Source of the DNA: Tamarix chinensis | Lineage: Eukaryota; Streptophyta; Magnoliopsida; Caryophyllales; Tamaricaceae | DNA: 64,000 nt | Direction of reading: 5' to 3' | NCBI GenBank assembly: GCA_030549775.1 | Contig: CM060172.1 | Location: forward strand, 60,988,023 to 61,052,022 | In this document: positions 24,270 through 36,600 of the stretch, piece by piece | Layout of the letters: each line of letters starts with the position of its first letter | Numbering within the stretch: position 1 is the first letter of the stretch | The notes under the pieces: generated by a model | Told to the model about the DNA's origin: nothing | What the model saw: only the letters and a program-made list of their open reading frames with translations | The model's database searches: none | Made by a program: the position numbers and the translations under genes

Positions 24270-24286
24270 CAGTACGTAACGTACTG
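24270..24286. promoter_or_regulatory. Palindrome CAGTACGTAACGTACTG (LTR B)
   Basis: Seven-base arms CAGTACG/CGTACTG surround TAA. The same 17-mer, with TAG in the centre, is found in LTR C (29208-29224), and near copies are in Z (8420-8436) and E (33331-33347). Each is followed by 'atcaccctttt..atgggtg' and 'cacgagtag', so a block of about 70 bp is conserved across members that differ elsewhere. Its role is unknown. Confidence 0.6.
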
Positions 24287-24792
24287 ATCACCCTTTTTTA
24301 TGGGTGCTTCTCATTCCCACGAGTAGTATGCCCTTCTGAATTTGTGCAGGTGGGTGAGATATCAGTTGGGGCTGAGTGTTGAGCATGTTTGGCTCGAAGT
24401 TCAAGAGGGTGTGGCTGTATTTTAGTCTTTATGCGATTTTATTTCCTCCTATTATTTATTTTGTATCGGAGTTATCCTCCTTGATTTATTACCTTGTATT
24501 AAGTATTTATCCTCTTTGATTTCGCACTCTGACCTCTAATTTATTATGGGTTATAAATGTTTATGGGTACTCTGATTTTAGTGTATGATCTTTTGAGTTC
24601 TTTTATGAACCGCTGTTTAAGTTTGATGTAAATCTTTTCTTAGCCTTAGCACTTGGTACTGGAATGGTCGGAAAGAACCGGTCTGGTACTAAGTGTGGCG
24701 GTAAAATTCCCATAATTCACCGGTTTTAAGTGATTTTATTTTAATTGCTTCTACTTTTATAAAAAAAAATTAGTGAATTTTGGGGTGTTACA

Positions 24793-24970
24793 ATAATAGT
24801 GGCTTAGGAGTATTTTTTTCCTTAGAGGTGCATTAGCCCATTCTACTATATTAAAAATGGCGGGGCACTATAATCAACGTGAATGAGAATATGATTATGA
24901 TATAACTACTAATGGAAAAGACATTAACCACTTAAAATGAAAGATTATGTGAATCAAGACCGAGGTGTTG
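24793..24970 (+). repeat. LTR D, middle segment
   Basis: This segment continues D after the second ATAAT copy: 'agtggcttaggag' resumes the interrupted array motif, followed by a second decayed motif. It stops where LTR C starts (TGAAATGCCCC at 24971). Confidence 0.65.
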
Positions 24971-25869
24971 TGAAATGCCCCAAAATATTTATTTTAAGAA
25001 ATATAATTAAATAAGGATTTATTGGGGAATTAATTTAATTAATTATTTTATTTAAAATGGGAAGGATTTATTTGGGGCAAATTAATAAGGAATTTATAAA
25101 TATTTTTATAAAGAAAAAAATTGAGCTTTTTGCTAATTAAAAAAGAATTTAGGAATAATATTTTAAAAACCCTAAATTAGCCTAAAAAAGAAATTTAATA
25201 TTATTTTATTTTAGTATTTCTATTTAACATACCCAAAATATTCTAATTAATTTATTTAACCCCAAACCACTTAAATTTTCCTTTTTCCTTTTCCTTTTTC
25301 TTTCTTTTCCTTCTTTTCCTTCTTTTTCTCTCTTTTCTTCTTTTTCCTTTTCTCTTCTTGTCGATTGGGCATGCGGCGCGGCCCGATCCTTTTCTTCTTC
25401 TTCTCCCACGGCCCAACACCATTCTTCTTCCTTCCTTCGACAGATGAAACGCTGCGTTCTATGCCTTATCTCCCTGGGACGCTGTGTCTCATTTAAGAAC
25501 CTTATAACCGTCTCCAACTGGCTGGTTCTTCTCATTTTTATTTTCTTTTTCCTCGGCCGCCGGTTCACCCTTTCCTTCTTCCTCCTTCAGCATCCGTCGA
25601 CGACCTGCACCTTCAAGTCCCAAAAATGGCGCCGCCGGCCACGCTTGACTTGGCCAGCCATTTCTCCCCTCTTTGTCTTCCTCTTGACTCGCAGATAAAC
25701 TTGGTATATTCTTTTTTCCCTATCTCTCGCTCGATTTCTCCCTATTCCTTCGCGAAGGGTTGACCTCGACCAAAAATTGTGCTGGCTAATTAACGTCGCC
25801 GGCCACCCCAAACCCTATATACAATACCCTCTCGCTGACCCCCAAAACCCTACCATTCCCTCTAAACTC

Positions 25870-25877
25870 TATAAATA
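25870..25877 (+). promoter_or_regulatory. TATA box of LTR C
   Basis: TATAAATA followed by CCCTTGG lies about 900 bp from the LTR start, after a CT-rich stretch and before 'aaaaccctaacaac'. Confidence 0.55.
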
Positions 25878-26494
25878 CCCTTGGTTTGTGTGATTTCAAG
25901 ATTTCTTTTCCCTAAAACCCTAACAACTAACCTGTGCGCCACTGTGACTTCAGACGACCCGTACTTCGCCGTCAGCCAACTACACCGCCACCTTTGCCTA
26001 CCACAACCTTCCCTACACCGCCCTCTAGCTAGCTGAGCCACCTATCTCCATCGATTCTTATCACACGGGCCACCATTGTCGTGCGAAGTCTCCTGCCCAT
26101 CAAACTAAAATTTTAACCCCCGACCCTTGAGCCACCATCCGCCACTTCTACCGCCTTCTACACCATCCAGAAGTTGCTACTAATCCTCCTCTACCTAGCC
26201 ACATCCTTCTCTCTTTTCTCCTTCTCCTCCCCTCTTTTTCTTCACCTCTTCCATTCGACCGCCACCTTTGGCGTCGCCCCTTGCCACGCCACTACCCTCA
26301 CTTTGCTTCTCTCAGCCTAGGCTACCACCAGTACCTCAACCACCACCTTTTTTCTCCATTTATTCTTCTCAAACCCCAACTTTTCCCCTTTTTACCCTCT
26401 TTTCCGGCCGCCGCCGCGGCTGCCGTGCACCACCGCCAGTGCCACTTATCTCCGCCGACTCAAGGTGAAACCCTAGGCCCTCTCAGCCCTTTCC

Positions 26495-27001
26495 TAGGGA
26501 TGTAAACGGGGCGGGTTCGGGTCGGGTATAGTATACCCGTATCCGTACCCGATAAGAAAATCCGTACCCGAATCCGTACCCGAACCCGAACGGGTATCCA
26601 CTAGCACATCCATATCCGTATCCGTTGGATATCCATTACCCAACGGATTATCCGTTTACCAGTTAATGGATATTATCCAACGGATAAATCTATTATCCGA
26701 TGGATAAACTCATTCATAGTTAAGTCAAATGACAATTTTAACCTTAATTTATACTATATTTATTTTAAAAGTAAGGATAAAAGAGTAATTATATATCGGG
26801 TAAACGGATACAGATATGGATACGGGTATAGTTACGGGTACGGGTATGGATATCCCATACCTATATCCGTACCCGAACCCGACGGATATTTTAATCCATC
26901 ATCCATATCCGTATCCATACCCGTTTATCCGTACCCGTTTAAGTATCCATCGGATAAAATCCATCGGGTTTCAGGTAAAACCCGCCCCGTTTACATCCCT
27001 A
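26495..27001. mobile_element. hAT-like MITE (507 bp) in LTR C
   Basis: The ends are long terminal inverted repeats, TAGGGATGTAAACGGGGCGG against its complement at 26982-27001. The flanks are 8-bp duplications with one mismatch, CCCTTTCC (26487-26494) and CCCTTTCT (27002-27009); 8 bp is the hAT signature. The interior is full of 'ccgtaccc/gggtac' and 'tatccgttgg' phrases on both strands and has no transposase, so it is non-autonomous. The ORF at 26816-27067 is a translation of these repeats. Confidence 0.87.
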
Positions 27002-27062
27002 CCCTTTCTCCCTATATATTTAAATTTATTATGTTTTTATTCCAATTTTCAATGTTTATTCG

Positions 27063-27064
<2 letters not shown>

Positions 27065-27112
<48 letters not shown>

Positions 27113-27113
27113 T
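27065..27113. repeat. (AAT)n-(ATT)n palindromic microsatellite
   Basis: A run of AAT triplets turns directly into a run of ATT triplets, giving a long perfect inverted repeat next to the (TTA)n tracts of LTR C. It should be unstable and able to form a cruciform. Confidence 0.85.
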
Positions 27114-28089
27114 GGATGAAATATTAATGCTAAATTTTCTTGGTAGGTCAAGAGTAGTATTGAGTTAATTAGATTGTTAGTTTCGAATTATAGGTTTTAA
27201 TTGAATTATTATAAGTTTTATTATTATTATTATTATTATTATTAGTAGTAGTAGTAGTATTATTATTATTATTATTTTATTATTATTGTTAATTACTTAA
27301 GGAGGGCCGAGGCCTTAATTTTTAATTAGCATTTGCATCCTTATATTTTATTACTATTATTAATTTTTTTTTCTATTATTATTATCTTTATTATTTTTAA
27401 TATTATTGTAAGTAATATATGTTATTAATATTATTATTACTATTATTGAATATTACTTTCATTATTTGGAGGTAGGGTCGAAAACCCCACCTTGTAATTT
27501 TAAGCTTATATTATTATTATTATTATTATTATTATTTCTATTAATATTATTATTATTAAAATTTTTATTATTATTATTGTTATCTTTAGTAGCATTATTT
27601 TGGTGAAGAGTAGAAACCTTTATATCACCATTCGTTTTAAATTACATTAATATTATTATTAGAATTTTTAATTGTATTTTGTATTATTAATTTTAGTATA
27701 GTATTATTTTAATTAAAAACCAAGTCTTAGGATAAGTTAGTAAATAATAGTATTTTTAGGAGGGAACCTAATTCTAGTTTTTTCCTCATAATAGGTGAGC
27801 CCAGTCAAAGCCCTCAAGAGGTATAGGAGCGTGCTCCAAGATCGGTGGCATTTTAGGTAAGGGAGTACTAAGGCCGTTTGTGTAATTATGTGCTTTATAT
27901 GCCTTGCATGCCATGTGATGTGAATTATAATGTATTTTATGTGTATTGGTATGTCTATCATACGTGCAGCATGATATGGAGTTAAGGAATAATCGTACAT
28001 TAATTTGTGGCATGTGTATTATGTGTTGGAGTTGTGATATTATTGTATGGTGTGACCCATAAGATATGCATGCTAGGGTTTGTAAAATA

Positions 28090-28460
28090 AAATGGGAGTG
28101 TCATAATGTTGGCATGGAATTGGGGGTTGGCATGGAGTTAATGTTCGCATGGAGTTAATGTTTGCATGCATGGTGGTATTAGGGTTCGCATGGCAGTATT
28201 AGGGTTTTGCATGGAGGTGTTAGGATTTGCATGGTGGTGTTGGGGTTTGCATGGTGGTGTTAGGGTTTGCATACTGGTATTAGGGTTTGCATGGTGGTAT
28301 TAGGGTTCACATGGCGGTATTAGGGTTTTACATGGAGGTGTTAGGGTTTTCATGGTAGTATGAGGGTTTTGCATGGTGGTGTTAGGGTTTGCATGGGAGC
28401 TAGGGTTTACGTGGAGCTAGGGTTGCATAGGAGTTAATGGTTTTATGGGAGTTAGGGTTT
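28090..28460 (+). repeat. Telomere-like minisatellite (LTR C)
   Basis: About twelve units of 'gcatggtggtgttagggttt' and variants lie in tandem, most with TTAGGGTTT. The unit is nearly the same as in LTR A although the two LTRs differ strongly elsewhere. Confidence 0.85.
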
Positions 28461-28630
28461 ATGTGGAAGTTAGGGTTGGTGATGGTTTCCATGGTATGGT
28501 GTGGTCAACTAGGGTTTGGAGGATAAGAATAGTGGGAGTTAGTTATGCATGTCTAGGCAAAAGTTTTGAATAAAATACTTAAAACATTAATCACTTAAAG
28601 TGAAAGATTATTGAGCCGGGTCCAGCCGAT

Positions 28631-28965
28631 CCACCGGTTAGGAATAGTGGTGTGGACTATTGTCCCGCAAGTGACCGATCCACTGGCGAATAATAGTGGT
28701 GTGGACTATTATCTCGCAAGTGATCGACCCACCGACAATAATAGTGGGGTGAATCGAGCTCAATAAACACAAACCAGAGTTGCTAAGACACTTAAAAGAT
28801 ATTAATTACTTATAGTGGAACACCATATGAGAAGGAACCAGCCGATCCACCAATTAGGAATAGTGGTGTGGACTATTGTCCCGCAAGTGACTGATCCACC
28901 GGCGAATAATAGTGGTGTAGACTTTGTCCCGCAATTGACCGGCCCACCGACAATAATAGTGGGGT
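28631..28965 (+). repeat. Two three-unit hairpin arrays of LTR C
   Basis: Array 1 spans 28631-28748 and array 2 spans 28848-28965; each has three CCACYGGN..ATAATAGTGG units. The spacers read 'gtggactattgtcccgcaag', with stem GGAC-TATT-GTCC, a different pairing from LTRs A and B. In two of the four spacers the stem is partly broken. Array 2 is introduced by 'gtggaacaccatatgagaag'. Confidence 0.82.
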
Positions 28966-29962
28966 GTTCCTGTGCTTACATGGATTTGATAAAAGGCATG
29001 GTGTGATTCGAATTCCGATAAAATATTAATTAAATAAATTAATCTGGACCTTTTGGTCCTTTATGTGTGGGCTTGATCATTTATAAGTTGTATAATCTTC
29101 TTCATGACCTTATGTACTACATGTGTGGGTTTGAATGCGTAAGTTGAATATTTCCTTGCATGATTTTATGTGTTTATGTGCTGGCCTTAATGTTCGGTTA
29201 CCTTACTCAGTACGTAGCGTACTGATCACCCTTTTCATGGGTGCTGCTCATTATCACGAGTAGAAGGCCCGTCTGACGTGTTGTAGGTAGGCGATACGTT
29301 CTTTGATGCCATTGACGGTATGGGACATCAGGTGGGGCCGAGTGATGACTTTGGGCTAGATTGGGACCTGGAGTGGCGTGGCTGTTTTTCCATTGAGATT
29401 ATTATCCTTGTTATCTATTAATTATGTTTAACTCTTCAGAAACAATTTTTATTATTGTTGCTATTTTTCCTCTCTGAAAAAGAATAGCTAGTATTTCGAA
29501 TTATGTAAAGACTCATGCATACTCTGATTTCCGTATTTATGAATTTGGATTATTTAATAATGTTATGTCGAGGTCAATGAGGACCCTCTAGATAAATTTA
29601 CTGCTTATGATGCTCTATGTGTTGAGGAGTGACTATTTTGTACTACGGTTGTGCGTAAAGTCATGTTATCCAATTATCATTTTTAGCCTGGATACCTTTT
29701 TGGGCTCTTATTTTCTTGGGATCTCTTTATATATTTTTAGATATTGTACTCAAAATTAATCTCCAAAATCATATTTAAGTTTATAAAGGTTCTCGTATTT
29801 TCTCTTTATCATGTTTTGTGTTCTAATTATTTTTCCTTGTAATATATACAAGGATGGTATGCTAAGCTAGACTTATGCCAATTACAACGGTAACACTCAA
29901 CTATTTTGATATTACGCTTCTGCTAAAATAAAATTTTTTAGAGTAAAATTTAGGGTTTTTCA

Positions 29963-30691
29963 GTGCTTTAGAGCATTCCACTAGCTTAATAATAGTGGCT
30001 AGGAGCATCTTATCTTGAGAGTTATTGTGCCTGTTTCACCAAAAGATAATAGTGGCTCATGAGTATTTTTCCACGAGAGATGCTTTAGTATGTTCCATTG
30101 TATTAATAATAGATGCATCCCTAAATTCAATGTAAACAAGAATATGGATTATGATTAGATCTAATAATAAATTTCTAGATCAGTTCTTATCCTTCATCAT
30201 ATTATTACTTTATTGAGCACGTAGCTTTATAATCATCCTTTTTTATGGATGTTGCTTATTTCCACAAGCAGATGACTCAGATTATTTTATGCAGGTCAAT
30301 AAGGATCTATTAGATGATTTTACTACTTATGACACCCTTCTTGGGGAGGAGCGATGATACCATCCTTAAGGTTTGGGACATAGAGTCATATTATTTGATT
30401 TATCACTTTTAGTTTGGATACCTTTTGGACTCTTAGTTCTAAAGTATCCCTTTATGATGTATTTTAGATATCGTACTCGGAGTTTACCTCCAAACTTTTA
30501 TCTACATCTATAGATCTCTCTTTTCCTCTATTTTATCGTATTTTTAGTGTTAACAATTTTACCTTGTATTTGATGTAAGGATAGTATGGTATGCCAGATT
30601 TATGTCGAGTATAATAGTAACACCCAACTATATTGTTTTTGTGCTTATGTTAAAAGGAAAAATTTTCAGTAGTAAATTTTGGGGTGTTATA
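29963..30691 (+). repeat. LTR D, final segment
   Basis: It resumes the D array ('gcattccactagcttaataatagtggc' in trimmed form), passes a decayed palindrome near 30218 and ends GGGGTGTTATA at 30691, a one-base decay of the usual TTACA. Its last 400 bp resemble 29571-29962, the 3' end now attached to LTR C. Confidence 0.65.
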
Positions 30692-31031
30692 ATTATGCCC
30701 AACCGGGTTATTATTCCATTATATGGTTCATGATAATCCTCCAACCCAACTGCTGCTATGATTCTTGATAAGATCCCTTGTTCATGCTTTACTCCTATCT
30801 TATGAAGCTGAACCAGTTATGTTGAGATGGACCAACCTTGGTCTGGCGGTTTTCATCCTATTAAGATTATTTCCTTCATAGTTACTGTGTCATATTTATT
30901 TTAGGGAAGAAAAAACCAATTAAATGCTCATCTTGAAAGTTGATCAAATGTATTGATGGTTTCTTTAGATTTAGAAGCTATCTTATATCTATAGTAATAA
31001 ATACCTAAAAGTGTGAGAGTGAAGGTGCACC
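30692..31031. other. Unassigned spacer between LTRs D and E
   Basis: About 340 bp with no ORF longer than a few dozen codons and no repeat match in the window. It could be internal retroelement sequence or older host DNA; I see no motif that decides. Confidence 0.4.
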
Positions 31032-33801
31032 TGTAATACCTTAAATTATCCTAACCCTAATCCTAGGTACTTAATATTTCAATCTGCCCTAATTTTGTAA
31101 TCGTAATTTTTTTTAACTGAACTCTAACACTAATCCTAAACCTTTTCTCCTTTTCTTTTCCTTGTTCCTTTTCCCTTTTCTTCTTCTCATTCCTTAGTTC
31201 TTCTCCTGTGTGACCTCCCTTGCCCACCAACCAACTTATGTTCGATTTATTTGTTTGAACCAAAATTCCCTAATTATCCCAACTATCACCAAGTATTCAC
31301 TCCACCATTATCACCTTACCTTAGTCAAGTAACCTTCACGCCATCCACCACCATGCTTTGTTCATTAACGCATACCACACCACCATGATTCACACTTAAT
31401 CACATATTAGCCCTTACACACACACCATTTACCACCACAAATACACTTCTACATCTCTCCTTGCTTCATTTAATGCCTCACCAAACTCTTCCCATACTTC
31501 CTCTTCCTTCTCTCAACTCCTCTATGCTTTGTTCCATGATTGTTGGCCATCATCGCCTTGAAAAACTTTGTGTAACTTATACAAACTCACACAAATCAAC
31601 CCTTGATGCATCAAAAACCCATGCAACTCCACCTTACTTGCATTAACTTCTCACGCAACGCACCTCATCTACGACACAATCTCACACAACAACCATCACC
31701 TCACAAAAAAATACCCTTGTCGTGTCAACTACCCATGAAAACCCACCTTATTAGTGTGATCCACCCATATTAAACCCCCTATATGCATCATATCCCCACA
31801 CAACAACCACCCTAGTTGAGTCACCCATTGACACAACACCCCCTTGGTTACACCACCTTCTCATATAACTAACTCTCACTTTGTACCACATTTTCTTGTA
31901 GCTCTGTTTGCTTCATTTTTCCTTTTTTTTTCCATCATAATTTGCCTTAGATTTTACTTTTTTTTTCTTAAGTTCTAATTATGTATTAATTTTAGTTTTA
32001 AGGTGATTGTCCTATTGTCTCGAAGGAGGTGTTGTAAGGTTGTACTTTCTTAGAGATTGGTGATATCTTATGTAAAGATACATATCGTAGTTAGGGATTT
32101 TTAAAAGCTATGTATATTTTTTGCGTAATATCATGTTTTCTGTTATTATATATCATAATTCATGTGTTAATATCATATTATGATAATAGTGTATTAGTGT
32201 TTCATGAAAGCATGAGCTTATATGGTATTCATATGATAAGTTTTATCTTGGAACCCTAAGTATGGTAATATGACCTAGGTATTTGATAAAGTATGGAAAA
32301 TGGGTAATGATTATTGTTAAGTTTGTATGGATGTAATAAATTGAGGGTAAAAAAATTAATGATATCAAAATTATAGGGTTTTATGGCTATCGTAAGGGCA
32401 TTTTGGTAATTTGATGATAATATGAAAAATAATCATGGCATGATAATATTTGATAATTTTATAAATTATTTTTTAAGTAATATGATTAAATGATAGTTGA
32501 GTAAGACACGAGTTGTCTAAAATGAGATTTGAGGCTTTCAATAAGATAAGGTTATTTCGGTCAATATGGGTTAAGTATGGAATTTTGATGATCTTAAAAT
32601 GTGAATGGACTTAAAATATGCTAAGTATGATATTTGGAATATTCAGAAAAATTATGAATATCATAAGTATAATAAAACAAGAAAATGTCTTGAATAGTGA
32701 ATAATAACCCTAAAGGTAGGATAGTTATCGCATGCGTAAGACATTGGAGTCAAAACTTAATTTTTTGATATGAATTTAATTATGTTATTTTAGGGTAGTG
32801 TACTAAATATGGTGATGAGATGAGTCCATGAGATAATTTATACTCATATTGTGATATTAGGGTTTCTTAAAGGAGTTATGACTTTTCTTTCCTTTGGTGA
32901 TGTCCTAATTATTATGTGGTTGTGTCTTATGTGTCTTGTATAATTATTTTAAGTTTGTATTATTTATTATGCATGCTTATGAATAATTTTTGAAAACAAA
33001 TACTTAGCTATATAATAATACATTAATATTTAAAGTGAAATGTCACATGAGTCAGGATCAGTTATACTTGTCCATTCCACTATATGAGAATAATATCCAG
33101 GAGCATTTTGCTCTGGGGTTGTATATTGCTGATACTATTCCAACTATTAAGAATAGCGATGTTCCTAAACTCAGCCTAATAAAGAAATGGATTATACGTT
33201 TACCTATTATGGAACTCTTTTGGTTCCTCTATTGAAATAGATTATAATTTTTATGCATAATTAATCTCTCCATTTAGCCTTAAGTGATATGCATGTTCCT
33301 TTTTTCCTGTTATTGTATTATTACTTTACTCAGTACGTAGCGTACCGATCATCCTTTTTATGGGTGATGCCTATTGCCACGAATAGATAACCCATATTTC
33401 TCTTTGTGGGTCATTGACGATTATTTGGATGACTTCATTGCTTATGGTTCTTTTACTAGCGAGGAGTGGTCATATTATCTTGGGGGCTTGAACTTAGATT
33501 CTTATTATTATCTAGTTACTATTTTTTTTTCCAAATACCTTTTTAGCTTTTAGTTTAATTGATCCCTTTTGGCTATTTTATTTTTGTTATATTACACTTA
33601 GAGTTAATATCAAAAAATTTATTTAAAACCTATAAAAGTTTTCTCGTTCTCTATTTATCTTGTTTTAATTTCTAATTATTTTCTATCATGTTCCATATAA
33701 TGATGATATGGTAAGCCATACTTATTTCGAGTATGGAGGTAACATTCGTTTATCTTGTTATTACACTTTTGCTAAATGATAGTAAATTTTGGGGTGTTAC
33801 A
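31032..33801 (+). repeat. LTR 'E' (2,770 bp), D-type
   Basis: It begins TGTAATACCTT and ends GGGGTGTTACA. It matches D in length class and in its 3' third: decayed array motif (33075-33180), palindrome CAGTACGTAGCGTACCG (33331-33347), 'atgggtgatgcc...ccacgaatag' and a matching terminal 100 bp. The flanks GCACC and ATATC do not match, so a duplication is not seen; one flank may have been lost by recombination. It appears to abut or interrupt the LINE at 33802 on. No coding is supported. Confidence 0.65.
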
Positions 33802-36600
33802 ATATCCTATAGGATTTTTTAGGTCCTAATGGTTGAGTTAGTGGAGTTCTTCATTATCTATTGTTCAAAGTTGTCTTAGTTATTGAATTCGGATATGACA
33901 CATGCTTTTAAAGCTTCTTAAACCCATCATGAGGAATTGGAATTGTTGAATATGTGGGAGAATATTTCCATTAATGTTAAAAATATAGTGCATCTACCAT
34001 CATTTACTAATTTTCTATGGCACAAAGACTCTTTCGTTGGGAGTCTCCCATGTTGTAGGAATCAGATAATCAAGTGTATGTGTGGGGCTTCATTTATTTT
34101 CCAATTCCAATCACTTGGAAACCCTTCCTTATCTTTGCATAGAACATCTTTGTATGCAAATATCACACTAAAATAATATATACCCATTAGTTTCCAAATT
34201 GGTGTGCTTAAGACATTTTGATTTCTCCATGATTTATCTATCACCTTTACAGATCCTTTAAGGAATATAGAAGCTCATAGGAAAGATGGTAAAAGTTTTG
34301 GCTATATTATCTCTAGATGTTTGAAACATTAAAGAGTTCTTCATTGTGTGGAGAGTTCCTTCTATAATTTATCTAATTAGCTTCAATCCACACCATGTAT
34401 CATTCCATATTTTTACATCCTTGCCATTAAACAATGATGATTTTGTTCCCATGTGTATGAATGATAGAAGGTCCTCGACTCCTTTATATATTGAGGACAA
34501 GCTACCTTTGAGAACTCAATTGCCATACTTGATATATTTGTCTCTCTTACCTTTATTTCATATCACCTTCTTGTTTTTTTGTAGCCTCCATCAAATACCC
34601 ATAAGGTTTGCTTCATTATTGAGCTTTACTACACGTAGACCCATGCCCCCTTTGTATTTAGGTAGAGTGATTGAAGACCAAGAAACATGGTGTATTTTTT
34701 TTTCTCAACTCATAATTCTCACATATAAAGTTATGTGTAATATGGTCAATCTCCTTGGTAACTTTCTTAGGTAGCATGCTGGCTTGCATTTAGTATACTA
34801 AAATTGTTTCTATCATTGATTTTCCTAAGATGGCTTCTTCTACTAGTGATATCTAGTTACCTTTATTGCTAGACAATCTTATGTTCACCTTCTAAATAAG
34901 GTCATGAAATTTGATTGAAGAATCCTTCGGGTATGTGATGGGGTATCCCAAGTATTTCCTAAAGTCATTCATTAGAGGAATGCCAAGTTACCTTGAGATC
35001 CTAGTCTTCTCAACATGTGAAATGTTGGCAAAAAATAAAATAAAATAAGATTTTAGATAATTCTATGCTAACTAGCTAATATGAACCATTAAAAGCAACT
35101 ATTTAACAATGGAAACAACCTCATTTATTGCTTTAGAGAAAATAAAGACATTGTTAGTGAAAAGTAGATGTGAGAAGGCTATATGTTTTTTGCAATTGGT
35201 ATTGGAACCTAATTTCCTTCCTCAACTTTTATTAAGATAGATTCATAAAGGAATTACATGCACATGATGAAGATATAATAAGATAGTGAGTTTCCTTGCC
35301 CAATTCCTCTTAATGGATTAATGAGTTGAGTTATGCTCCTATTAACTAGAACTTGGTAGGTTGGTGTAAAAATGCAAAACAAGATTATATCAATAATATT
35401 GAGAGGTAGATTCAAGCATTGTAGTGTTTACTTTACAAACCCTAGCTAATTATATTGAATACTTTTGCTAAGTTAAGCTTGATAACCATGTATCTATCCT
35501 TCCTCATGTAGTGATGCTTAATCATGTGGGTCATTTCCCTTGTCAAGAGAAAGTTGTCACTACCCTTATGTTCCTTGAGGAAGGCTCCCTAAAGTGGTTC
35601 GATGATTTTTTTGAGGACAAGTCTCATATCATTGATCACGATCATTATGAGGATCTTGTAGATTATGTTGTAGAGACTAATTGGTTAAAATTAAAAATTA
35701 TATTTGGGATGATACCTTTTGGGATAAGAGCTATTAGAGTGTGGTTTTATTATATTTGAAAGCCTCTATTAGTCCAAGCTTATTTGAAAAACGAGAAATA
35801 GTTAGTCCCAATGGTATTCCACAATCTTTAAAAGACACCCAAGTGAAATCCATCAAGTTTTAGTGATTTATTATCCCCTAGGCCAAAGATTCCTTCTCAA
35901 ATTCCCTTATCTTAGGGCATAACAGATAATATGAGCCTTTTTCCTCATAACATGTGGATAGAAAATGAGATATGTGAGTCATATCATCTCAGTTCAGTGT
36001 TGCAAAGAAGTGATGAATTGATGTGCTTATCTCCACTAGGTTAGTTGTGTTAGGAGGCTTTTATTGGAGTTATGCCTTCTACCCTTAATTGCATAAGTAT
36101 GAAAGAAATATTTTTTTACCCCATAAAGAATAGTTTATCCATTCTCATCTTACTGCTTTTGAACTCTTCTTCTATTATGAGGTATGATTCTAGTCATGAT
36201 CAGATGTTTCTTTCTCTCTTGTAGTTTCAATCGAAGGAACCTTTAACATAACACGTTGAGCTGAAGCAAGAGATGTTCTTAGTTGCCTAATGTTTTGAAA
36301 GATTTTACCCAATATTTTCTCATCCCAACTAACTATAGTCCTAGGAAGCCTTGATAGGAAGAGGGATACATATTTGTTAGATTTGTCCCAAAGGTTGCAT
36401 ACCATTAGTAGGAATATGAAATCCATAAGCTACATGGTCTCCATTATGCTTGGTTTGCAATTTAGCTAAATGGTGCCATCCACTCTAAGGAGGATCAAAT
36501 AGTGGTCTGAGTAAATTCTATTGAGATGTGTTATGGAGGCCCTAAGAAAAAGTGTGGTCCAATCATTATTAGCCCAATCTCTATCTAGTGATAACCTAGG
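33802..36600 (-). pseudogene. 5'-truncated L1-type LINE ORF2 remnant
   Basis: Read on the minus strand with frame changes, three L1 landmarks appear in the right order. At 36597-36430 the end of the endonuclease domain reads LDRDWANNDW...NRIYSDHYLIL. At about 35180-35130 the RT core reads FSHLLFTNNVFIFSKA, where the catalytic box F/Y-A-D-D has become FTNN. At about 35020-34930 it reads LGIPLMNDFRKYLGYP, and at about 34710-34640 the C-terminal KKIHHVSWSSITLPKYKGGMGLR. The catalytic box is lost and stops are frequent, so it is dead. Sequence 5' of the endonuclease end is missing, as is common after incomplete reverse transcription. Plus-strand ORFs at 33937, 34346 and 35511 are antisense shadows. 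Confidence 0.82.

Larger units (their letters stand above)
20054..24792 (+). mobile_element. Complete solo LTR 'B' (4,739 bp), nested in LTR D
   Basis: It begins TGAAATGCCCC and ends GGGGTGTTACA. It is flanked by a perfect 5-bp duplication, ATAAT (20049-20053 and 24793-24797). It has the family order: AT-rich start, polypyrimidine tract (20480-20900), TATA box at 21099, (TTA)n (21640-22075), GGAGCGTGCTCC (22183-22194) with AG|GTAAGG at 22212, a 'gggagaatctaatttatg' minisatellite (22500-22860), two three-unit hairpin arrays (23739-23849 and 23949-24060), the palindrome at 24270-24286 and the terminal inverted repeat (24650-24695). The insertion cut the hairpin-array motif 'tataatagtgg' of LTR D. 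There is no gag-pol and no partner LTR, so it is a solo LTR. Confidence 0.87.
24971..29962 (+). mobile_element. LTR 'C', mosaic long LTR nested in LTR D
   Basis: It begins TGAAATGCCCC like LTR B and carries the full module order: CT-rich U3 (25265-26480), TATA box at 25870, a MITE (26495-27001), (AAT)n/(TTA)n (27065-27700), GGAGCGTGCTCC (27826) with AG|GTAAGG (27855), telomere-like minisatellite (28140-28460), arrays (28631-28748 and 28848-28965) and palindrome (29208). From about 29571 it stops resembling B and matches the 3' end of D/E instead ('aggtcaatgaggaccctc...'), ending 'gggtttttca'. A clean duplication is missing; GTGTT (24965-24969) and GTGCT (29963-29967) are one mismatch apart and could be decayed copies. 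It is best read as a recombinant LTR. Confidence 0.7.

Noticed and set aside
31032..33801. Target-site duplication for LTR E
   Set aside because: The flanks (GCACC and ATATC) do not match, so I report none.
34346..34774. 142-codon ORF with hydrophobic stretches
   Set aside because: It is antisense to the L1 C-terminal region, which reads convincingly on the minus strand.
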